Part shown: piece by piece, positions 55,520 through 64,000 of the stretch
How the letters are laid out: every line of letters starts with the position of its first letter
How positions within the stretch are numbered: the stretch's first letter is position 1
Assembly: GCF_905404315.1 (NCBI RefSeq)
Contig: NC_066270.1
Span: 12,232,001 to 12,296,000, forward strand
Length of the DNA: 64,000 bases
Reading direction: 5' to 3'
From: Leptidea sinapis
Taxonomy: Eukaryota; Arthropoda; Insecta; Lepidoptera; Pieridae
The notes under the pieces: generated by a model
What the model was told of the DNA's origin: nothing
The model's database searches: none
Seen by the model: only the letters and a program-made list of their open reading frames with translations
Translations under genes and position numbers: made by a program

Positions 55520-56060
55520 CTGTGACTGTTCATTGTCAGTACATTTATGAAAATTTAATATACGTTCACAAAAATCATCACCTTTTTGCTCTTAATAGTG
55601 ATTTTCATTATAACATATAACACTAGAAATAAGGGATTGCTTGTAACTAATTCTAGTAAGCTTCATAAGATACATAATAGCTTTAAGAGTAAATGTATGC
55701 ACTTTTATAATAGAGTCCCAGCCAATGTTCAGGCATTATCTACAAATAAATTTAAATGTTTTTTTAAATGGCTCTATCTTAAGGCGTATCCTACTACTGC
55801 ACAGCTGAATATCTAAGTGATGCGACAGCCTGGGTCTAGATTATGATTATTTTATAGCAATAGCAATGACAATACAATATTGTGTATTTGATTAAAAAGA
55901 GCGCAAAAAAAAATGCTGAGAGAGTTTCTTCCGCCGCTTCTTCTCATTCAGAGCGCCATTTGTTTCCGAAGCGGTAATAGTATCTAGTATATTAGAAATG
56001 ACATCAAAAAGAATTCTAAAGGAATCAATTATGAGAAACTAATGCCTTTTATCTTTATAA
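55520..56060 (+). pseudogene. LINE RT C-terminus and 3' UTR
   Basis: CTGTTCATTGTCAGTACATT (as at 17,220), then NTRNKGLLVTNSSKL and FKSKCMHFYNRVPANVQALS to a stop near 55,816, then the 3' UTR ending AAAGGAATCAATTATGAGAA. Same family as 17,095. 56,130-56,260 then resembles 18,880-18,990. Confidence 0.72.
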
Positions 56061-56379
56061 GGTATTTGTTTAATTCTAGAACATAGTCCTAACGTTATTA
56101 TTGTTAGATTAGGTTTTAACAATGAACGGAGCGCGTCTAAAACTGACGTTAACACTTAATCTACTTACTGTGTAAGCGCTGAATCTATTAAAGCCCTCTA
56201 TATATAAGCTCCAATACTAATTGATCAGACACGACCTTACTTTACCCATTTATTCAATTCACTATCATATTATACACTGCCAGTTTTAACCCGAGACTTC
56301 GTGCGCATCAATACTTACTTTGGGCATAATATTATATTTTTTTTTAAAACTCACTTTGCAAATAATACATAACAAACTG

Positions 56380-56639
56380 CTGTGCTATACAACTTTCATC
56401 CCCCTTTTCCCGCCCAACAAAGGTCTTTATAAATGTTTGTTTATTTCTTATCTTCCTTCTTAGTGCCTAAATACAAACTTTCGTGGTGCTATCTTCAATA
56501 ATGACGAACTTTCATACAAAATTCCACTCTCTATTTCAACCCCGCTAAGCCTTTTGTTCGCAATAACAGGTAGCCTATGTCCTTTCAAAAGCTTTTGTCT
56601 ATCTCCGTAATAAAATTCATCAAAATCAGTTCAGCTGAT
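56380..56639 (-). repeat. Helitron-like fragment
   Basis: On the minus strand carries CCGTTATTACGGAGATAGAC-like wording and GGACATAGGCTACCTGTTAT, as in common lepidopteran Helitron-like repeats. Ends not visible. Confidence 0.35.
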
Positions 56640-56905
56640 GGTAATTGATATGCCCTGCCCATAACAATAGAATGCCACTCAGCATTCTTGAAAAACCCAA
56701 AAATTCTGAGCGGCACTACAACTGCGCTCGTCACCTTGAGACATAAGATGTTAAGTCTCAATTTTCCAGTAATTTCACTAGCTACGGCACCCTTCAGACC
56801 GAAATACAGTAATGCTTACACATAACTGCTTCACGGCAGAAATAGGCGCCGTTGTGGTTCACATAATCTAGCCGGCATCCTGTGCAAAGGAGCCCCCCAC
56901 TGTGT
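56640..56905 (-). mobile_element. SINE-like retroposon
   Basis: TTCAGCTGATGGTAATTGAT, ACTGCGCTCGTCACCTTGAG, GGCGCCGTTGTGG and GCAAAGGAGCC in the usual order; the A-tail end is replaced by the Helitron-like fragment. Confidence 0.65.
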
Positions 56906-59900
56906 CAATTATACTTTTTAAAGTCCCCATGCACAGAAAAACAGACCCTCATCTGGTCACAGATTACATTGGTATTGTAACTAACATAAATATATTACAC
57001 TAACACAAAGCCTGTCAGATAAAAGAAAACCTCTAACGAAGAACAACAAAGAAAATAATATTAAAATAAATAATTTATCAACTTCTAATATAGTTCTACA
57101 TCTTAACGATATATGCTAGATGTAGCTCGCGGCTTTGTCTGCGCGGAATTATTTTTATTTGATTTTATACTATTCTTAAGAAATCATGGTAACTACTACA
57201 ACTTTAAATACCATCTCTCAATAAGCTATACAAAATAGATGGATTTTCAAGCTTACTTTTAACTCTTTAAGTACCTGTTTGTGAGTAAATTTCCCAATTC
57301 AAATAATAAGACTCATATTAATTACCCCCAGCGATCTTTTATAAATTTCACATTAATTTTTAGAGTAGGTACCAACTTCAAAGTATTTAAAAAAAACAAT
57401 TAAATCTATATTTATAGCACTTGCTTAAAAATCAATTAAGTTTTCATGCAACTTTTCCACCCCTATTTTACCCCCCTTAAGGATAGAATATTAAAACTTA
57501 TATTTCATTTTAACTTGTTTATTAACGCATTTCCTTAGGCCTTTAACAAATTCGTAATACACATCCTTTTATATTTCAACAGAACAAAAAATGTTAAGTC
57601 AGCAAAAAATAAATCAATAAATACTATTTACTTAAACTTTAGTAAGTTATTACAAACTTCATTTAGAGAAAGCTAAGCAATATTATAAAAGTTAGACAAG
57701 ATAACACCTGCAGTTACTTGGACTTAGTTGTATGTGAGATTTCTGTAGTGACTGAATCATTAGTATCTCGTCTCAAATCTATAAACAGTCTGTAACACAA
57801 CTTAGTTGGTAATTCCAGCCAACAAATTGAATTCTGTAAGTTTGTGCACTTTTTCAATTTAACGTGTGTGAAACTCAACTAAGCATATCTGTATTCAATA
57901 GGGTAAAATTTATCCATCTGTATACTCTAGTGAAACAAAATAACTTCAAGTGAAACTAAGAATTCAATATATTTAAGATCTTTAATTTTTATCCAGCTTC
58001 TAACCTTCTTATATCACCTGTATTAAATCTGCGTTTCCTCGAGAATTAATCGTTGTTCAGTGTTTATTGTTGTTTATTAAATTTTGTATTTTCTGCTTCC
58101 ATAGAAATCTAGATATTATAATGGAAAAGATTCCTATCATATAGTTTTTTTTAAGAAATATGTGTTAAATTGCATAGAAATCACCATAATCATGTACGAA
58201 CGTTTGTATGAAAAATATGTCACGTTAGCCGCCCTCGCACATTGATTAAAAATATTTCCAGGAGTATTTTATATAAATAATATATTGAGTTACAGCCTCG
58301 AGCATCTCACTTGGGCATCATCGTTCACTTAGTCATATTTGTAATAGACAGTTTAACACAACTTTAGAACCCGTAGAGATACAACTTTATACAATTATTG
58401 AGCTTTTGGAATTATGTTCAATAAATAAAACAGTTCTATATGTTTTTATTAGTAATTTATTTTAATATTGTCAGCTAATGACAAGTGATCACTCGTGTAA
58501 CATCAGAGGAATAACAGGAGCTTTGTCAGATTTCAGATATACCCACTACTTTTTATGCTGATACCCACGTCGTAACAATATGTTTGTACCGCTTAAAGAA
58601 GATCATACCACACTTTGGTTCGAAACTATAACTCGTTTTTACCCAATTCGATATGTTCACAAGATAAAATATTATTTGTAGTGTATTGACGTCTTGTCTG
58701 AATTAGATATGTGATAAGAATCGGCCATCGGTTGAGAGTGGTAATAATGATACTTACTGAACGACAGTTGTTTCACCCGTTACCAAAGGTTATTACTACA
58801 TTATAATTTTTGAAAACGAAATAAATACTTTTTAAGAAAAACTTTTCATCGACTCTAAAATCACACGTCAGCAAGAGCTCTCAACGTGTATTTCAAAACT
58901 AACGCTAAAATCATTATTTTATAATTCATAAAAGTCTAAATTAATAAAGGTGCTGTTATCTACTTCTTTGAATGAACTTTTTCCCTTTAATATTATCAAT
59001 AAAGTAAAACTGTACCAAGCTGTATCCTGATACTGTGGGTCACAGTGTTGTAAACTAACAATAAACAAGTTTTCTTTACAGTTTATAGCTGGCTCGGGTA
59101 ACTTTTTCATAGTTGTGTTTGTTGTTTATTTTGTGAGGTGATTTTAATAATGAACACTTTTTACTATGTATTTTCTCTGAGCAGTACCTATATTAAAAGC
59201 TTATTTATAAGTATCTGCAGCATGGACGAGCATAGGAGAAAATTGTTGAGAAATTTTCACGATGTTGGAGGGGAATGTTCCTTTTATCCACAAAAAAAAA
59301 ATGAAAAAATGGTTACGCCACCCAAATCATAAAAAATAATCTAAACGAGCCTGTTATTAGTCACATAATTGGATGTGTAACATCTAACATGTTATTATAT
59401 ATTCTGCTCTGGATTTACCCATCTCTCAATTCACAAAATCATGACAATTTGATAATTTATTTAATTCGATTAGATAGATTGGAAAATTTTCAAGAATTAA
59501 AAATATTAGAGAAACACAAAATTGCCCGTGTAACTAATGAATAACTTACTTTTTTTCATCAAGGAAACTCTTAAAGTCTCATTTTAAAATGTTTTTAGAC
59601 AGCGACATCAATAATTAATTAACATTTAAGTATGAAAAAGATCCACACTAAAATATTTAATATGATAACTCCATGTAACTTACTGTGAGCGACACGAATA
59701 ATTAACTTTTAAGTATGAATAAGATCTACACTGAAATATTTATTCTTATAAGTCATGTATCTTCCTCGGTTTCCTGTTACACATTTCCGTCACTTTTCAC
59801 GAAATCAAACCCAAAAAAATATTCAGCAACCGAGAGAAAAGATGTTACATGCCAACTAAGAGTGACTACAATTTAAATGTTTGACCATAAGTCATATTAG

Positions 59901-61005
59901 TGTGGAGTCGATATGTATGAAACAAAAATCAACCGACTTGAAAAACAACTATTCCAAATCATTATAATATGCACTAAAATGTTAAAAAGATAATTGCGTA
60001 TTCTTCAAAACTTATATGTTTTTCTCATGGATGCCATTGTCAGAACTGGAATGAAACTGACTGAAATGTGGTCCCACGGGAAGCACCGGCTTTCAAATAA
60101 AATAAAATCATCAAACTCGAATCACCCAGTCGATAGTTCTGAGATGACAAACATAAATAAATACCGTCGAATTGAGAACCTCCTCCTTTTTTCAAGTCAG
60201 CTAATAAAAACTTAGTAAGTCTTATTATGTCGGCATTAATTATTACTAAGTCGACAAAATAATGTTCTTTAGACGCACTACAGTTTATTCAAATATAAAC
60301 CTACGGACAAAGGATTTGGGGAATTATGCAAATAAATTCACAATTTGTAACACTTGTTCCAAATGTCTTCATTTCTGTGATCTTTAAACGATGACTTAGC
60401 TGACTTTGAAAACTGAATTAGCTTCAAAATTTAGAATGCGTCTTTAGATACGTTTTTATCACCCTGTACTTATGCTAGGCCTGATCGTGTTGTTTAGAAT
60501 TGTATTTATTACTTCTTTTTATTTATTTAAATTTATTTTTAAGTTTAATTTATTTAAATCATATTTCAATTTGTGATTTAAGTGTTGTTACTTACCTAAC
60601 GTGCGGAGTTACAAGCTCTTTGTCACAAACAATGTGTCATAAGATAACATACCGAGAAGTCTCAGCCACTACATAATTGTGTATAATGAAAAGTATAAGT
60701 AAATTTGAAAGAAACGAAATTTTTTATTTTTTTATTATTTTACTAACACAGGTATTGCAGATTTAAATTTAAAACTATTAAATTTACAATTAATTTTTAG
60801 TAAAGTTATACTAATTTATTGAATTATCTGAGACCTGTTAATAAGTGATACTTTATGCTACTGCTAATAACTGGCTTTCAAAATCGTTGCGGCTATTTGA
60901 GCAATCCTTACTGAGAAGGTGAGTGACGCCATGCTGCTGAAATTTGACTTCATCAGCAACTTTAGAATTAAATTCCCCACATGGTTAAAAAATTGAATTA
61001 CTTGT
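56906..61005. other. 4-kb AT-rich stretch without recognisable gene
   Basis: Near 57,117-57,150, GCTAGATGTAGCTCGCGGCT is a likely minus-strand Helitron-like 3' end. Otherwise no motif-bearing frame; the 60-75-residue frames near 58.9, 59.1 and 60.0 kb have no features. Confidence 0.5.
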
Positions 61006-61009
61006 AAAA

Positions 61010-61790
61010 AAGGGAGCCTTAAATGGTATACTGATGGATCCAAGTTGGGATCTGACGTTGGCTTTGGAATCTTCGGAGAGTGCTCCAAATTTGACAAATC
61101 TGTCAACTTGAGAAATCTTGCCGCCGTAATCCAGTCGGAGGTATATGCCTTATTAGAATGTGCGGAAACCATCCTAAATAAAGGATACGTCAAGTGTATT
61201 TATATCTGTCGGCTATAGACTACAACAGAACAGTATCAAAGCTTGTAGACAACTGCCGGACTATACAGAATACTCTGGGAGAATTAATAGAGTTAAATCA
61301 TAGAGTTACACTTCGATGGGTTCCAGGACATGCAGGGATCGAAGGCAATGAATACGCTGACGAACTTGCAATAATTGATGCTAAAAGCACTCAATGTCGC
61401 CCTTAACCCTTCAATGGTGTCCCAACCCGGAGTGTTGCTTAACCCATTCCAAATCCCTAATCCAAGCCTTCAACAAGAAGGGCGCATTGTAACCAGAACA
61501 CTAACGGGGCACTGCATATTAAACAATCACCTCTCAATCTTAGGTCTTAGAGATTGCAGAGCATGTAGAATCTGTAATAGTGCAGATGAAACCCCGTAAC
61601 ACATTCTTTCTAATTGTCTTGTAATGCGTGAACGTAGCATCTCTTTGGGAAGTTCAATTCTTCAACGACTTGAGATACGTCAGCTCACTGCAAAAGATAT
61701 AATTAAATGAATAGAATCCATCTTAGCAGTGAGCTATAGTTAACAGTGGCTATTACAATAGATCACATTGGTCGCAGTGAAACAGGGCTG
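61010..61790 (+). pseudogene. LINE RNase H and zinc-motif fragment
   Basis: KWYTDGSKLGSDVGFGIFGE, then AAVIQSEVYALLECAETIL, a stop, NHRVTLRWVPGHAGIEGNEY with YADELA, a frame change, RIVTRTLTGHCILNNHLSI and CRACRICNSADETP with HILSNC in frame after one stop. All RNase H catalytic positions are visible, but the gene is broken at least twice. A different lineage from 38,603. Confidence 0.8.
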
Positions 61791-62385
61791 AACTGAACTG
61801 TACCAAAGCCACTTTACAAACCATAACCATAATGCTAATTACACACTAAACAAAACTAAATATTAAACAAGAATCCACGTAAGACCAATGTCCTGTCAAA
61901 CCAGTTAAATTTTGGAGCTAAAATTATGAAGCCATTAAATAATTCATCTCATATGTCTACTGTAAATAGATTCGGCGTCCGCGTCAATTTTGATGTAATA
62001 AATATAGTACGAGCGATATGTTATATAACGATTGTATTTGTTCTAGGCTAGTGATGCCGGACCATTGAAAGTAAAAACTTTAATAAAAATTCCTAAAATA
62101 TTTTGAGGTTGTTCCATTACGAATTTCAATACTTGCTTTAAATATCCCATCTGAAATTAATTTCAATTTATTGCAATTCCACAAATATAGTCCTTAAATA
62201 TAAGATTTGCAGTTAATACTATAGTTATTATACAAAGCAGTATATTATGGATACCCAGTTTGGGTGTCGCAATTTGGTCTGAACAGCAGACCGTAGTAGG
62301 GAAACCCATATTTTTATTTATTTTAGTTTGGCTCGTTTAGAAAATCATTTACGGCATAGTAGCATTATTATATATTTATTTATTA
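61791..62385. other. No gene seen
   Basis: AT-rich spacer between LINE fragments. Confidence 0.5.
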
Positions 62386-62580
62386 TTATAATAGATTATT
62401 AAATATTTTTATAGACATTACATAAGGACTCGATGTATGTAGTACTAAATTTGATTGTGGGAGGTTTAATTTATTTATATATCTTTCGGGAAATCGACGG
62501 GGCTTATTTTCTTTCATTGTGTAATTGTGTAGATTATTTTTAACAAATTTGCATAAATACAAAAAGACTAAATCAGGCAA
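62386..62580 (-). pseudogene. Possible LINE C-terminal scrap
   Basis: Minus-strand frame with NNLHNYTMKENKPRRF and SSPYVMSIKIFNNLL, resembling the IHDYNTR and YM-IKIFN-LP pattern at the end of CR1/Jockey-type RT proteins. Weak. Confidence 0.35.
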
Positions 62581-62611
62581 AGAGCACTAGATCGTGTCTT
62601 GTAACTGTTCA

Positions 62612-62768
62612 TTTTTTTTTATGAAAATAAGGGACGAGACGAGCAGGACGTTCAGCTGATGGTAATTGATACGCCCTGTCCATTACAATACAGTGCCGCT
62701 TAGGATTCTTGAAAAACCCAAAAGTTCCGAGCGGCACTACACTTGCACTCGTCACCTTGATATATAAG
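62612..62768 (-). mobile_element. SINE-like retroposon, cut by LINE tail
   Basis: T run at 62,612, GTTCAGCTGATGGTAATTGA core, then ATATAAGA, directly continued by the T run of the LINE tail at 62,770. Confidence 0.65.
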
Positions 62769-62769
62769 A

Positions 62770-64000
62770 TTTTTTTTTAATATGAGATGGGGCAAACGGG
62801 CAAGAGCCTCACGGGGTGGTGGTGAGAGGTGAGGCAACCGCCCATGGACATCCGCAACAACAGGTGTGTCAAGACGTTGCCGGCCTTTAAGGTGAGAGCA
62901 TGTTTTTTTCTTGAAGGTCCCTAAGTCATATCTGTTCGGGAAGACCGCTACCGGTACTTTATTCCACAAAGTGGCTGTACGAGGCAAGAAATTTCAAACG
63001 TAACGCGCGGTTGTGGAATGCCAGACGTCTACGTGATGCGGATGATACTTTGCACGTAATGTCTGGTGGTGGAATTCGGTCGCTGGAATCAACCCAAACA
63101 GCTCCTCTGAGCACTCCCCGTGATAAATGCGGTAGAAGATGCAGAGAGAACCCACGTCTCTACGCAATGCTAGATAATCAAGCCGATCGGAGATGACTTG
63201 ATCGTCGATGATTCGAGCCGCTCTTCGTTGTATGCGGTCAAATGGAAGAAGCTGTTACTGGGGAGCACCCGCCCAGAGGTGAGAACAGTACTCCATGTGA
63301 GGCCGAATTTACGCCTTATAAAGTTGCAGGCGGTGGCTTTTAGTGAAGTACTGTCTCGCCTTACTGAGTACACCAAGCTTTTTTGAGGCCAGTTTGGCCT
63401 TCTCTTCCAAGTGACCATGGAACTGAACGTCGCTCGATATATCGTCGCCAAGTATGTCAATACAGGCTGTGGCAGTTGGAAGAGTGGTCTCGAATCGAGG
63501 GGATATGACAAAGGGAGACTTTTTAGTGGTGAACGCACAAACTTGTGTCTTCTTGGGGTTGAATTGGACTAAATTTTGTCGGACCCATTCCGAGACTTTG
63601 CAAAGCATAGTCTCGATTTCAGACAAAAGTTTGTTCCGGTTCTCGTCGACGCTATCCCGGGACATGTTGGCACGGCTGGTATAGGAAGCATACCCTGTGC
63701 TGTCGTCCGCATAGCAATGAATATTGCTGATTTGCAGCATATCATTGATATGCAGAAGAAAGAGCGTAGGGGATAGCACGCAGCCTTGCGGGACACCAGC
63801 GTTTATGGGTTTTAAGTCGTAGCATGCACCGTTGATAACAACCTTGATGCTCCGATCAGCCAAAAAGCTGCACCCCATTTGCAAACCCATTTGCACAACT
63901 TCTCGGGAAGCCCGTAGGACGGCAGTTTCACACCCGATCGAAGGCCTTCGCTATGTCTCCCTTCGACTCAACCCATTATGGGTGAGGTATGCAAGAAGAT
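62770..64000 (-). pseudogene. LINE reverse transcriptase, running off the window
   Basis: From the right edge: DIAKAFDRV (motif A), then a near-duplicate TTGCAAATGGG pair near 63,885 that shifts the frame, SFLADRSIKVVINGACYDLK, GVPQGCVLSPTLFLLHINDM (motif B), IHCYADDSTGY (motif C), FNPKKTQVCAF, LYKA, stop (63,309), IRPHMEYCSHLWAGAPQ, stop, LLPFDRIQRRAARIIDDQVI, HHVDVWHSTTARYV, stop (about 62,994), FLPRTATLWNKVPVAVFPNR and FKKKTCSHLKGRQRL. One frame carries all of this from 63,896, with three nonsense codons. 3' UTR and A-tail end at 62,770. CR1/Jockey group; clade not settled. Confidence 0.85.

Noticed and set aside
60864..61193. 109-residue minus-strand frame
   Set aside because: It is the antisense of the RNase H fragment on the plus strand, which has clear catalytic motifs.

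Overview
This is repeat-dense, AT-rich eukaryotic DNA, most likely from a moth or butterfly. The pointers are: a Tc1-like element with lepidopteran-style termini; non-LTR retrotransposon (LINE) fragments ending in ATTCAAA or TAAA repeats; small Helitron-like repeats that start TCTATATATATAA and end GTCAGCTAG; and a SINE family with the core GTTCAGCTGATGG. I could not support a single host gene. Every recognisable coding stretch belongs to a transposable element. This fits heterochromatin or a sex-limited chromosome, but that is inference.

Layout. (1) 1-31,256 is a tandem duplication. Copy A runs from the window edge to 19,187 and copy B is 19,188-31,256. Each copy has gained its own insertions, so the other often preserves the empty site. 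A-specific: an intact-looking Tc1 element (275-1848), a complete PIF/Harbinger element (1907-4973), a MITE (5365-5851) and a Jockey-like LINE (8509-12,625) broken by a second Tc1 copy (10,336-11,904). B-specific: a 138-bp Helitron-like insertion (20,839-20,976), a foldback element with arms of about 430 bp (26,396-28,143) and a mariner-type element with arms of about 375 bp (29,234-30,319). (2) 31,657-49,975 is a second, younger tandem duplication: unit C 31,657-40,600 and unit C' 40,601-49,975. It carries SINE, LINE and MITE fragments and tRNA-like repeats. (3) 49,976-64,000 is a mosaic of a Helitron-like element, a SINE, a cluster of tRNA-like repeats and LINE fragments, ending in a decayed reverse transcriptase that runs off the right edge.

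The most interesting object is the Harbinger element. It has two convergent genes, a DDE transposase and a MADF/Myb-like partner. Each has one intron with consensus splice sites and in-frame joining, and each gene's second exon lies inside the other gene's intron on the opposite strand. The four coding exons interdigitate without overlapping. Second is a family of tRNA-like repeats that fold as cloverleaves. In some copies the T-arm and acceptor half is repeated in inverse orientation, giving a foldback element whose arms are built from a tRNA-like 3' half.
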